Shown piece by piece: positions 17,648 through 25,889 of a stretch of DNA of 53,892 nucleotides. Made by a program: the position numbers and the translations under genes. Below the pieces are notes generated by a model, which did no database searches, was not told the origin of the DNA, and was given only the letters and a program-made list of their open reading frames with translations. Origin of the DNA: Chryseobacterium balustinum (GTDB taxonomy: Bacteria > Bacteroidota > Bacteroidia > Flavobacteriales > Weeksellaceae); contig NZ_FUZE01000026.1 of NCBI RefSeq assembly GCF_900168205.1, forward strand, positions 1 to 53,892, in the 5' to 3' direction. How positions within the stretch are numbered: position 1 is the stretch's first letter; every line of letters begins with the position of its first letter.

Positions 17648-18274
17648 TTGCAAACTTTCATTTAAATCTACACTAAAGTGTAGGTTTGACGATTTGTCGC
17701 TAATAAGGTTTCTGTTTTTTTCTAAAAATCGTTTTAGTCCATTGTAAGGCAGTAAAACAGGTATTGTTTCCGAGCCCAAGTAGTATTGTGATTTTGCAAG
17801 GATCTTAGCTTCAATATCAAGAAGCCTCAAAATCTTAAGTAGTTTTGCATCGCATTCGGCAAGTGCAAAGGTATTTTCGTTTCTGCAAACCTCGTTGATA
17901 GCTAAAGCCATAAGGGTTTTAAATACCATAAAGCCTGACTTATCACTCCCTTTCTTAATCGCAAATCTTCCTATATGGAAAACTTTGCACGGAGTGTCTA
18001 ATGATAAGGGGCTGATATGAAAAATTTTTTCAATAGGCAGCAAGTCAGAAAAATTCCATCTTAAGACCCGTATTGAGCCTATTATCTCATCTTTAGAATC
18101 AGCAGCAATGAATATTTTTGAATTTTGCAACGCTTGTTCCTCAGAAAATACAAGGTCAATCTCATTTTTCAACTGTTTAGGTTGTATAAATTCATGATGG
18201 CTGTAGTTTTCCTCAACTACAAATTTTGCCAATCTGTATAGATTCTTTCGATCTAGATTATCATAGTGTATCAT
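17630..18274 (-). CDS. GNAT-fold acyltransferase, autoinducer-synthase (LuxI/FeeM)-like
   Basis: A 214-residue protein without a signal peptide. The pattern fits the N-acyl amino acid/acyl-homoserine-lactone synthase branch of the GNAT fold. Features are an early stretch with conserved aromatics, KIFIAADSKDEIIGSIRVLRW (the strand with G-S-x-R), then VFHIGRFAIKKG (position of the E-x-S-R-hydrophobic motif of LuxI/FeeM) and AECDAKLLKILRLLDI. The similarity is distant, so a simple acetyltransferase is also possible. It is divergent from a LuxR-type gene with a palindrome midway between the two starts, the arrangement expected of a signal synthase and its regulator. Confidence 0.5.
   Translation of the reverse strand: MIHYDNLDRKNLYRLAKFVVEENYSHHEFIQPKQLKNEIDLVFSEEQALQNSKIFIAADSKDEIIGSIRVLRWNFSDLLPIEKIFHISPLSLDTPCKVFHIGRFAIKKGSDKSGFMVFKTLMALAINEVCRNENTFALAECDAKLLKILRLLDIEAKILAKSQYYLGSETIPVLLPYNGLKRFLEKNRNLISDKSSNLHFSVDLNESLQTYTFV
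17668..17683. promoter_or_regulatory. Lux-box-like palindrome 2
   Basis: CTACAC-TAAA-GTGTAG. Its centre is 38 bp from palindrome 1. Both lie in the 3' coding end of the acyltransferase-like gene and upstream of the receptor/RiPP operon. Confidence 0.7.
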
Positions 18275-18323
18275 ATTAATGTGAGTTGATAAGTAAATTT
18301 ATTGGTTAGATCCTTGCCGTTCG

Positions 18324-18339
18324 CTACACTTTTGTGTAG
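18324..18339. promoter_or_regulatory. Lux-box-like palindrome 3
   Basis: CTACAC-TTTT-GTGTAG, 49 bp from the acyltransferase start and 46 bp from the LuxR-type start, almost exactly midway between the divergent genes. Confidence 0.75.
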
Positions 18340-18385
18340 ATTTGTTAATACACCAAAGCTTGAACAATTAAAAAAATGAATAAAT

Positions 18386-19144
18386 ATGAAAGAATTAGGT
18401 AATTTTTTTTCTGACAGAAATGTAGTGAAAAAATTAACGGAGGATGATTTATTACAGACAGAAAATTATTTGGATATTGTTGAGGCTTTCGCCCGTATTT
18501 CTTACAAAAGCATTTATATTATAGATTATCAGAAGAAAGCATTTGAGTATGTTGCAGACAATCCTCTCTTCCTTTGCGGCCTGAGACCTGAAGAAGTAAA
18601 GGAGCTGGGATATGCTTTTTATTTCCGAAATGTAAAAGAGGACGATTTAAATCTTCTTTTTAAGATTAACGAGGTGGGATTTGAATTTTTTGAAAGATTG
18701 TCACTGAATGAAAGAAAGTTATACACTATATCTTATGATTTTCACATCATCAATGAAAAAGGTAAAGATATACTCATCAATCACAAATTAACACCCCTCT
18801 TTCTAACTGAAGAAGGCAAAATATGGAAAGCAATGTGTATTGTTGCTCTCGCTACAGAAAATACGTCTGGTAATATAACAATCAGTAAACATGCATCAGA
18901 CACCATATGGAAATTTGATGTCAAAAGAGAAATATGGAGCACAGAAGAAAAAGTACAATTGTCAGAGAGAGAGTTGGAAATTATCAGAATGCATGCGATG
19001 GGGCTGACCATTAACGAGATTGCTGAAAGGATTTTTCTCTCTGTTGATACTGTGAAATTTCATAGGAGAAAGTTATTTGAGAAAATAGACGTTCACAATA
19101 TTACAGAAGCGTTAGCCTTCGCAATAAACAATAAGTTACTGTAG
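18386..19144 (+). CDS. LuxR-type regulator with PAS-like sensor domain
   Basis: A 252-residue transcription factor. Residues 25-175 form a PAS-like domain (SYKSIYIIDYQKKAFEYVADNPLFLCGL, YDFHIINEKGKDILI). Residues 188-250 are a GerE/LuxR helix-turn-helix: LSERELEIIRMHAMGLTINEIAERIFLSVDTVKFHRRKLF. It lacks the classical acyl-homoserine-lactone-binding domain, so any ligand would be sensed by the PAS-like part. It probably binds the CTACAC-N4-GTGTAG palindromes found before itself, the acyltransferase, the ThiF-like gene and the RiPP operon. Confidence 0.88.
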   Translation: MKELGNFFSDRNVVKKLTEDDLLQTENYLDIVEAFARISYKSIYIIDYQKKAFEYVADNPLFLCGLRPEEVKELGYAFYFRNVKEDDLNLLFKINEVGFEFFERLSLNERKLYTISYDFHIINEKGKDILINHKLTPLFLTEEGKIWKAMCIVALATENTSGNITISKHASDTIWKFDVKREIWSTEEKVQLSERELEIIRMHAMGLTINEIAERIFLSVDTVKFHRRKLFEKIDVHNITEALAFAINNKLL

Positions 19145-19173
19145 TTGATTGAATCATCAACTCAAATATGTTA

Positions 19174-19929
19174 TTATTCATTTGATAAGATAGTATTCAA
19201 ATAGCATTCTGGAAATTTCCTGAATGCTTTATCTGTAGTTATTTTAAAAAGAAGATGAGTACACATTCCGGCAACAATGAACGAAGCAATCGCTAATTGA
19301 GGAGGAGAAAGAATCTCCTCTTCGGCTTTGTAGTCACTGATGATTTTTTCCAGCCATTCAAGTGGTTTGCCCCAGAATCGGTGATAACCTGCAACATACT
19401 CCACCATTTTTAATTCATTGAAATTTTTATCATTTGTGAGGGATTCTAAATTCAGGCTCTCAGGAGTAATGACCGTAATGAGTCCGCCCCAACCTAAATT
19501 GTAAGGATGTAGGACGTGTATTTTTTTTTTCTGACAAGCTCTGTCAAACTTTAAAGGAAGATTGGAAGTGAAATCTAACGCATTTATTGCGACCGAGTGC
19601 CCATCTAGAATGCTTTCGATATTTTCTTCTGAAATGTATTCTGACCGATATTTAATATTTGCATATGGATTTATTTTCTTCAACCTTTCACAGAGTGCTT
19701 CAGCTTTCATAGTGTCAATGTCGGCAGAAATATAATTTTGCCTGTTTAGGTTGGACATCTCCACATTATCACCGTCGACGAGAGTTAAATTTTCGAAGCC
19801 AAATCTCAAAGCACATTCTGCAATATTACTTCCGACTCCGCATCCTGCTAGTAGAATAGGGGCATCCTTAATAATCTCTTGCTCTTCTTTACTTACATAA
19901 AGCCGGTTTCGGGAATATAATTCTAACAT
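19174..19929 (-). CDS. ThiF/E1-like adenylyltransferase family protein
   Basis: A 251-residue protein. I chose the ATG at 19929 (MLELYSRNRLYVSKEEQEII), because E1-like proteins start this way and the palindrome then lies 39 bp upstream; a longer frame runs to 19959. The nucleotide-binding motif is LLAGCGVGSNIAE, followed by VDGDNVEMSNLNRQNY (Arg and Asn of the ATP site), a Lys in DTMKAEAL and NALDF. No CxxC zinc motif and no clear catalytic Cys are seen. It would adenylate a carboxylate, perhaps a peptide C-terminus or signal precursor. Its place next to a RiPP cluster fits, but the substrate is unknown. Confidence 0.75.
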   Translation of the reverse strand: MLELYSRNRLYVSKEEQEIIKDAPILLAGCGVGSNIAECALRFGFENLTLVDGDNVEMSNLNRQNYISADIDTMKAEALCERLKKINPYANIKYRSEYISEENIESILDGHSVAINALDFTSNLPLKFDRACQKKKIHVLHPYNLGWGGLITVITPESLNLESLTNDKNFNELKMVEYVAGYHRFWGKPLEWLEKIISDYKAEEEILSPPQLAIASFIVAGMCTHLLFKITTDKAFRKFPECYLNTILSNE

Positions 19930-19968
19930 TTTTATTTTCAAAATTATGTATAATGTCAATAAGATAGC

Positions 19969-19984
19969 CTACACATAAGTGTAA
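19969..19984. promoter_or_regulatory. Lux-box-like palindrome 4
   Basis: CTACAC-ATAA-GTGTAA (last base deviates). It is 39 bp upstream of the chosen start of the ThiF-like gene, a spacing like that of palindrome 3. Confidence 0.65.
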
Positions 19985-20469
19985 TACTACTATCATTTGT
20001 AAAAAGTTATCATTTTCGACCATTTTAGCATATTCTGTTTTCTTTCATTATCGTTCTGATAGATCTTAGCTCATGCTGGTAATATAAATACATTTCTATT
20101 ATATTGATGCTGATAGCCACCAAGGTTTGTGGGATGAGATAGATATCCGATAATAGAGGATATAATATAATTTGTCCGGTATTCCTCTTTCGAAATGTGA
20201 TATCAGATTTCATAAATATTGAGTGAAAATTTTTTATAGTCGTTTTTAGCAAAAGATCTGTGTATAATTCTCTTGTTTTTCGATAGAACGGTATCGCTCA
20301 AAATTACTTGGTCACTTTGAATTGAAATTGAGTGATCAATATCATTGGAATTTAGAATATTCTTTTAGTTAAAATAAAACCTTTACTCGCACGTGTCATA
20401 AAAATGTGATAATTATCCTGGAAATTTATGATTTTTTCACATTTGGTTTTATTTTGAAATAAGTCAGGT

Positions 20470-20832
20470 ATGAGAAAGATTTTTTTAGTTGAAGACGATC
20501 AGGCAATCAGAGAGGTGTCGGTGATGGTTTTGACTTCTGAAAATTATGATGTCCAATCGTTTTCAACTGTTAGCACTTTTACGGAAAGAGATATCAATGT
20601 AACTTCTGACCTGTATATGTTTGATGTGATGTTACCTTACGGATCCGGAATTGATCTCTGTGAGGAAATTAAAAATGACGTAGAAAACAAAGATATTCCT
20701 ATCATTATCATGAGTGCTCACGCCACACTAGATCATATATGTCAAAGTTGTCAACCTGATGATTTTATTCCAAAACCTTTTGATATTGACAATCTGCTTT
20801 TGAAAGTACAGAAGATCATTGAAAATAAATAG
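20470..20832 (+). CDS. Single-domain response regulator
   Basis: A 120-residue stand-alone receiver domain. Acidic pocket residues are Glu8-Asp9-Asp10 (VEDD), the phospho-acceptor is Asp52 in MFDVMLP, Ser82 is in IIMSAHA and Lys102 is in PKPFD. There is no output domain and no histidine kinase nearby, so it would act by protein-protein contact. The 217 bp before it contain no gene I could support. Confidence 0.9.
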   Translation: MRKIFLVEDDQAIREVSVMVLTSENYDVQSFSTVSTFTERDINVTSDLYMFDVMLPYGSGIDLCEEIKNDVENKDIPIIIMSAHATLDHICQSCQPDDFIPKPFDIDNLLLKVQKIIENK

Positions 20833-20907
20833 ATTTTATTGAGATGGTCGATCTCTTATTAACTGCCCTCCGAAAAAAAAAGTTTTTAGATTTTCTTAAT
20901 CTACATA

Positions 20908-20966
20908 TCATTTTTTATTAATTGCCAGCAAATTATGTCCTGCCTTTATTGTTTGTTTGAACGCAG
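20908..20966 (-). pseudogene. Remnant of RHS-tip 3' end
   Basis: On the minus strand this short stretch reads ...TAFKQTIKAGHNLLAINKK and stop. It closely matches the end of the broken JAB tip at 22210 (...NAFKAGQNSKSVNKK and stop), including TCATTTTTTATTAA at the stop. It is probably a scrap of a second copy, now separated by the sigma-factor pair. Confidence 0.4.
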
Positions 20967-21029
20967 TCGATACATTATACTCTTTCGAACAAGTTGTTAT
21001 ACTGGTGAAGTAAGCTGAAGTATTTAAAA

Positions 21030-21623
21030 TTATTCTCCTAAATCTTTTTCAATAGTTTCCAAAGAATCTATCACCTTTGAGATTTTTTCATTTTGTTTTT
21101 TGATCTGTCTCGGTCTTAGAAAAAACCACGCAAATGCCAGCCAGGTAAACGTTAATCCATAAGCTGAAATTCTGCCTAATGTTGACATTCTGAGTGCAAA
21201 TTCATAGAAATAAAACGCAAAACCCACAGTTAATAAAACATAATAAATGCTGATCCCTTTCGTCTGCATATAAAGTTGTTGATGCTGTAACTTTTTTAGA
21301 GAAGCAAGATACTCCTGATTACTGATTGATGGATTGATCTTCCGAATCACAGTGATATTTTCCGAAACCAAATAGATATACATAGCCAAAGCAATCAGAA
21401 TTAGAACGATTCCTAAACTGGTGGTAAACGTTTTAAAATCAATGACATTCCAAATGAAAATAATCATCGCAGCAGTTACAGAAAGACTTAGTATATGACA
21501 AATCGTAAACCGCAATTGTCTCTTTTTGTATTTATCGGCGCTAGATTTTATTTCTTGGATATCAGGAATATCCGCACTTTTCTTGTTCCAGATGTCTTGG
21601 AAATTAATATTTTCAGTTGACAT
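21030..21623 (-). CDS. Membrane partner of ECF sigma factor (putative anti-sigma)
   Basis: A 197-residue protein. A soluble N-terminus of about 38 residues (DIWNKKSADIPDIQEIKSSADKYKKRQ) is followed by four hydrophobic helices (about 39-60, 67-88, 121-142, 150-168) and a charged coiled-coil tail. It overlaps the sigma-factor gene by 11 bp, the usual arrangement for a regulator of that sigma factor. No zinc anti-sigma motif is seen, so the anti-sigma role is inferred from position. Confidence 0.6.
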   Translation of the reverse strand: MSTENINFQDIWNKKSADIPDIQEIKSSADKYKKRQLRFTICHILSLSVTAAMIIFIWNVIDFKTFTTSLGIVLILIALAMYIYLVSENITVIRKINPSISNQEYLASLKKLQHQQLYMQTKGISIYYVLLTVGFAFYFYEFALRMSTLGRISAYGLTFTWLAFAWFFLRPRQIKKQNEKISKVIDSLETIEKDLGE

Positions 21624-22104
21624 AATTCTTAAATTTTTCGGTTAATTTTTCTTTGATTCTGTGTATTTTGACTCTTACATTGACTGGGGAGATTCCTACG
21701 ACTTCAGCAATTTCCGCCTGTTTCATCTCCTCAAGTTCCAGGGAAATAATGATCCTTGAGAGTTCGGGTAATTCTGAAATGCATTGGTAAAGGAAATCGG
21801 TCATTTGATCCTGCTCCAGCTTGTTGTCTTTCTCCGAATTATCTTTGATTTGATAAGGCAATTCGCTCTTCGGCATTCGTTTTTCGATGTTAATCTGCCT
21901 CAGACAGATATTGGTCGCAATTCTGTAAATCCACGTTCCGACGCTCGATTCCTGCCGGAACTTGGGAAGCTGCTGGAAAACCGCAACAAAGGTTTCCTGA
22001 CAGAGATCTTTCGCCGCATCATCATCATTAACATAACCCATACAAAGACGAAATATCTTTTTCCAGTAATCATGGTATATTTCTTCGAAGTTTAAAACCT
22101 GCAT
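21613..22104 (-). CDS. ECF-type RNA polymerase sigma factor
   Basis: A 163-residue sigma-70 family protein with only regions 2 and 4. Region 2: DDAAKDLCQETFVAVFQQLPKF and SSVGTWIYRIATNICL. Region 4: LPELSRIIISLELEEMKQAEIAEVVGISPVNVRVKIHRIKEKL, with the helix-turn-helix. It is translationally coupled to the following membrane protein, which probably holds it inactive until an envelope signal arrives. Confidence 0.92.
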   Translation of the reverse strand: MQVLNFEEIYHDYWKKIFRLCMGYVNDDDAAKDLCQETFVAVFQQLPKFRQESSVGTWIYRIATNICLRQINIEKRMPKSELPYQIKDNSEKDNKLEQDQMTDFLYQCISELPELSRIIISLELEEMKQAEIAEVVGISPVNVRVKIHRIKEKLTEKFKNYVN

Positions 22105-22159
22105 TGTCTTGTTTTGAAATTTAGAGTGTAATAAACAGAAAATGTTACACTTTTAAACT

Positions 22160-22190
22160 ATAAAAAACGTCCCAAATTTAGGACGCTTTA
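22160..22190 (-). terminator. Terminator at the end of the RHS tip array
   Basis: On the minus strand GCGTCC-TAAATTT-GGGACG is followed by TTTTTTATAG. It closes transcription of the RHS array before the sigma-factor gene. Confidence 0.7.
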
Positions 22191-22209
22191 ACTTTTTTGA
22201 AAGTTGATG

Positions 22210-22809
22210 TCATTTTTTATTAACTGACTTCGAATTCTGTCCTGCTTTAAAAGCATTGCTAGCAGTTTTCCTTGTGCCTGCCTGAATGGTGATCTGCATA
22301 GATAATGCATGAGCTTTATCGCCAGAAGAAGGTCCATTAGTACCATTCTCATGTCCGTGAGAATGCATATCCCAATTCATGGTTTTTGAGGAAAAGCCAA
22401 GCTTGTCAAATGCAAGATAGTTAGGTGATAATGTAGGGTGGAGCCGAGTTCCTAATGCATACTGAGCTTTACCATCACTTGTATTGCTTGCAATAGACCA
22501 TTCATTAGTACTATTTAGAGCCGCAAATTGGAATACATCTAATGCGTCTGTCCTATTACTCGTTGTTGCTATACGTAACTCTGGACCATTAGTATATCCA
22601 AATTCATCCTTTCTATTGGTTGATAGGTCGGAGATTATACTTCCCGATTCTGGAGTATCTTTCTTAACAGTAACACTTCCTTTACTTTTGTCAACATTAC
22701 CATTCTTATCTGTTGCATATAATGTGTCGGATTTGTCCTCTGGTTTTTTTTGAAGTAAATATACTACAGGCTTTGCAGTGAGTTGCTCGAAAATTATAAA
22801 ATATTGCGC
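22210..22809 (-). pseudogene. Broken RHS tip with JAB/JAMM-like toxin domain (tip G)
   Basis: An open frame of 199 codons, bounded upstream by an in-frame TGA at 22810-22812 and with no start codon near its beginning. It contains VFQFAALNSTNEWSIA and the JAMM motif HSH...PSSGD (MHSHGHENGTNGPSSGDKAH), as in JAB-like toxin tips of Bacteroidota RHS proteins. The RHS core (YNGKELQETG and beyond) is missing, so it cannot be recruited as it stands. TGAGCG at its upstream edge matches the junction found before the intact dormant tips. It is the oldest member of the stack. Confidence 0.65.
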
Positions 22810-22821
22810 TCACAGGAAGAG

Positions 22822-23724
22822 CTAAAATCCAATGAGGGAATGGGGCTGATGCTGAGCGGATTCTTCTACAGGGCTTGCGTGATATTCCTCTATGTTGCCC
22901 TCCGATATCGTCCCAATCAAATCAATATCCGCATCCTCTGGAAGCTTTGTGAACACGCTGACCACAAGGTAAAAAACCTTGACTACCTTATCCAAAAACT
23001 GCCCTTTGATTTCTTCGAGTTCCTCAACCCATCCAAAAACCTGTACCGGAACTTCTACCATCTTCAAGAAGAACACCTTACTATCCTCGATGAACTGGCA
23101 CAGGGTTTTCTCGACCTTGTGGATAAGCAATAAGCTAAGACCTATTAAAACAATTGTTTTAAACAACTTTAAAACTACATTGATAATCTTATTACTATTA
23201 TTTGAGCCTGATGAACCACTATTTAAATCTACGCTTTCAAAGAAAAGAAGTTTAAAATATTGTGCTGGACTGGGAGAAAATTTTATAGTTTCAAGCTTTA
23301 AAGCATCAAGGATATTATTAAAGTTTTTATAGTGTAATTCCATTAACTTAAAAAATATCTCATTTCGATTATTGACCAAATATATTACCCTATAGCTTCC
23401 TATACTTCCAGTTTCCGTTAGGATAATTTTTCTTACAGTGCTATTTAGCTCTATATTTTTACCAAAAGGTCGTAGTATTGAGTAATATTTCAATTCACGT
23501 CCTTTCAAAATCAATATTTTTATATGTTTAAGATAATTTATCAAGAACAAGAATACACATACAAGAACTAGTAAAGCTAAAGCATCACCAAATTTAAATA
23601 TGTTCTTCTTAAGAATTTTAAATATAAAAAATAAGTCTAATATTGAAAAAACCAATAAAAAAACTCCCCAAAATAATGAGTTTCCTGAAAATTTACTTTT
23701 AATATACTCCATCATACATTTCAT
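22822..23724 (-). CDS. Membrane immunity-like protein for tip F (possibly chimeric)
   Basis: A 300-residue frame overlapping the end of tip F by 26 bp, the usual position of the immunity gene. Residues 15-65 contain two membrane helices (LFWGVFLLVFSILDLFFIF; ALALLVLVCVFLFLINYL), followed by a beta-rich region and a third helix near 188-202. An integral membrane immunity protein suits a tip that looks membrane-active. The last 100 codons (22822-23125) have visibly higher G+C than the rest, and the opposite strand is also open there, so the C-terminus may be a fusion with foreign DNA. Confidence 0.55.
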   Translation of the reverse strand: MKCMMEYIKSKFSGNSLFWGVFLLVFSILDLFFIFKILKKNIFKFGDALALLVLVCVFLFLINYLKHIKILILKGRELKYYSILRPFGKNIELNSTVRKIILTETGSIGSYRVIYLVNNRNEIFFKLMELHYKNFNNILDALKLETIKFSPSPAQYFKLLFFESVDLNSGSSGSNNSNKIINVVLKLFKTIVLIGLSLLLIHKVEKTLCQFIEDSKVFFLKMVEVPVQVFGWVEELEEIKGQFLDKVVKVFYLVVSVFTKLPEDADIDLIGTISEGNIEEYHASPVEESAQHQPHSLIGF

Positions 23725-24586
23725 AAGTTCCTACTGATTCATCCAACATATCCCCCAAGCCTTTAGCTTCGCCGTTGATTAAATAATTAGCTCCCATTGT
23801 TCCAAAATCAGCAATAAACCAAGCACCAGCTACAATAGCACCTACTCCTGTTGTTGAGGCTCCTAACATAGCTCCGTTAATGATATGAGATGGCTTAATT
23901 TCTCCTGATAAAACAATATCCGCTGCAAGTAATACTCCGCCTGCCTTTGTTAATTTTGAACTGATATTTCTTATGCCTTTCACTTTTTCCAATTGTCCCA
24001 ACCTTGCTTTTGACGCTAAACTGTTATTCCAATAATTTCTTCCATTCTTCATTTTGCTCCAAGGAGTTATAATTTTTTGTTTTCCATAAGGTTGATATCT
24101 CCATAATTCATTATTCAAATGATATTGCCCTTTATAAACAGTATAAGCAGAAGCAGCACCTACGGCTGTATTGGTCCACCAAAGACTTGAAGAAATATTG
24201 TTGTCAACTCCTGCATAATTAACTGATGAAGATTTCTGTCCAGTAACAACAACTTCTTGAATCTGTATTTCTCTTTCAGCAGTGTTTGTCTCAGGATTAT
24301 AAACATACACATTGTTTGGGTCGTTAATGAACGGCTGAAATTCCTTCGTATTAGGACAGGTAGGACAAGTTGCAAGAGCATTTCCTCCTTCTTCAAACAA
24401 TCCGGTTGGGTCAGAAAAATAAGATGGATTATTAAATGCAAAACGGTAAGGCGTCCAATCAGGCATTATCTCAGATATTCTATCCATTCCGGTAAATCTT
24501 CCAATGTCTGGCATATAATGGCGGAAGTCCATTGCGTACATTCCGGTCTCTTGAAGTTCTTTTCCGTTGTACTTATAATTGTACAA
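23699..24586 (-). CDS. Dormant RHS C-terminal tip F (glycine-zipper/membrane-active toxin)
   Basis: A 295-residue fragment without its own ATG: the nominal start is a TTG, and TGA lies in frame just before it. It begins with the RHS core (YNYKYNGKELQETG, DIGRFTGMDRISE, NNPSYFSDPTGL) and then diverges into a unique tip. The end is rich in Gly and Ala (AGGVLLAADIVL, IINGAMLGASTTGVGAIVAGAWFIADFG), like pore-forming or membrane-inserting toxin ends. Expression would need fusion to an RHS gene by recombination at the shared core. The overlapping membrane protein is the likely immunity partner. Confidence 0.7.
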   Translation of the reverse strand: MYNYKYNGKELQETGMYAMDFRHYMPDIGRFTGMDRISEIMPDWTPYRFAFNNPSYFSDPTGLFEEGGNALATCPTCPNTKEFQPFINDPNNVYVYNPETNTAEREIQIQEVVVTGQKSSSVNYAGVDNNISSSLWWTNTAVGAASAYTVYKGQYHLNNELWRYQPYGKQKIITPWSKMKNGRNYWNNSLASKARLGQLEKVKGIRNISSKLTKAGGVLLAADIVLSGEIKPSHIINGAMLGASTTGVGAIVAGAWFIADFGTMGANYLINGEAKGLGDMLDESVGTYEMYDGVY

Positions 24587-24650
24587 TCCCGCTCAACTTT
24601 TCAAAATCTTCCTACTCCGGTTTTTCTCGCGCGAGGCTCTTTGCGCAGTG
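24564..24650. other. Tip junction (att-like) before tip F, shortened
   Basis: The core CCGTTGTACTTATA (24564-24577) is followed by ATTGTACAAT, giving the inverted repeat TTGTAC-N8-GTACAA, then CCCGCTCAAC and CGCGCGAGGCTCT. It is the same series of blocks as at 25867, 32996 and 41727, but the longer tail and the recombinase module are missing. Immunity gene E follows immediately. Confidence 0.6.
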
Positions 24651-24664
24651 GGGATAGCTTGGTA

Positions 24665-25030
24665 TTATTTGACACAAATGTTTTGTCTTTTTTCTAAGCT
24701 GTAATAGTGATTATAATTGATTATTGTTGAATCATTTAAAATATACTCTGGAGGTGAACTAGCTCCATGTTGTATTAAATCACTTACAGGAATGACTTTA
24801 AATGTATATTTCTTTCCTAATATAATTTCTCGACAATTTATATTGCTACTGTCCTTAAACACTTCAACAATATCTTTTTTATCTGATATCAATATATAAG
24901 CTTCTGCATTTTCTTTAAAAGAAACTATTTTTTTTGTAATATTAAAAGGCTCTGAGCTAATCGTCATTTTTTTTGTCTGACAATTGTAGAAGCAAAAACT
25001 TAAAAACAATAAAAACATTATTTTTTTCAT
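24665..25030 (-). CDS. Immunity lipoprotein for tip E
   Basis: A 121-residue lipoprotein: signal MKKIMFLLFLSFCFYNC with the lipobox Cys at 17. It is mature in the periplasm or on the membrane. It starts 4 bp after the stop of tip E, the standard place of an immunity gene. The stretch CREIILGKKYTFKVIPVSDLI resembles CKAKSKNKIVVGKEYPLRIDPLDS in the immunity proteins of tips A and C, matching the relatedness of their toxins. Confidence 0.7.
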   Translation of the reverse strand: MKKIMFLLFLSFCFYNCQTKKMTISSEPFNITKKIVSFKENAEAYILISDKKDIVEVFKDSSNINCREIILGKKYTFKVIPVSDLIQHGASSPPEYILNDSTIINYNHYYSLEKRQNICVK

Positions 25031-25034
25031 AAAA

Positions 25035-25889
25035 TTATTTTTTTAATCTTTTGTCGTCTTTATAAACTTGATATAATGGTTTTTTTTGATAATTCCCATT
25101 TGCGTCTTTTTTCCCAGCAAACCCTTCATAATATGGCTTGTTGTTTGAGTCTAATCGGGATCTAGCATAAATAACTATATTGTCATACTTCATCATTTCC
25201 CTTGTTATATTGTGAAACTTATCAAAAGTAGGATTTGAATTATTACCTACACTAATAGGGATGTCACTTTTTGTTTTCAAAGATTCTTTTGTAAGAAGTA
25301 CATTTTCGACAACTTCGTGAGTGATTCCAGTACCTTTTGGAGCTTCTGAGAAACTCTCTGCACTTCCTAGCACATCAGGGTTAGTATATTGTTTTCCTAT
25401 GCTGGTTTTTGATATAGAGTCATAATTAGCACCACCAAATGAACCTCCTGGAATTAAATATCCATCTGGAGTAATATTTTTACTTTCAGCATAAATTCTA
25501 GAATCAGTATTAGGGCTGTTTTTTATACCATCATACAAAACCTTATCAGTATCTGACAGGTTATTATAGTCACTTTTACTTAGTTTTCCAGTATCTAATT
25601 TCCCATTGGAATCCTTTGTCATAGCAAGACTACTATTTGCATTTAATTGGTCAAGTGCCTTATCTGCTAAATTTCCCAAAAGATGAATATCTTTATTCTC
25701 CATTCCATCCGGATCAATATATCGAATAGGATTATTGTAGGCATAAGTATAGGGCGACCAGCGTCTCGAAGTCTCCGCCAACGGATCAATTACACCCCAT
25801 CTCCCAATATCGGGCATATAAAATCTTGCACCGTAATCATATATTCCCGTCTCCTGCAACTCCTTTCCGTTGTACTTGTAATTGTACAA
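25035..25889 (-). CDS. Dormant RHS C-terminal tip E (HExxE zincin-like toxin)
   Basis: A 284-residue fragment starting formally at TTG, with TGA in frame just upstream. The RHS core YNYKYNGKELQETGIYDYG, MPDIGRWGVIDPLAE, NNPIRYIDPDGM is followed by a tip with FGGANYDS and KGTGITHEVVENVLL. The HExxE motif and its context align with KGVGVMHEILEAYSG of tips A and C, so these are related toxins, possibly metallopeptidase-like. It is silent until joined to an RHS gene. Immunity gene E follows. Confidence 0.7.
   Translation of the reverse strand: MYNYKYNGKELQETGIYDYGARFYMPDIGRWGVIDPLAETSRRWSPYTYAYNNPIRYIDPDGMENKDIHLLGNLADKALDQLNANSSLAMTKDSNGKLDTGKLSKSDYNNLSDTDKVLYDGIKNSPNTDSRIYAESKNITPDGYLIPGGSFGGANYDSISKTSIGKQYTNPDVLGSAESFSEAPKGTGITHEVVENVLLTKESLKTKSDIPISVGNNSNPTFDKFHNITREMMKYDNIVIYARSRLDSNNKPYYEGFAGKKDANGNYQKKPLYQVYKDDKRLKK

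Noticed and set aside
20025..20252. 75-codon minus-strand open frame
   Set aside because: No recognised family, no clear start signal, and composition like the surrounding intergenic DNA; not supported as a gene.
22783..23133. Plus-strand 116-codon frame as an independent gene
   Set aside because: It starts only at TTG, overlaps the tip G pseudogene and an immunity-like frame, and has no upstream signals; kept as a question in the findings.
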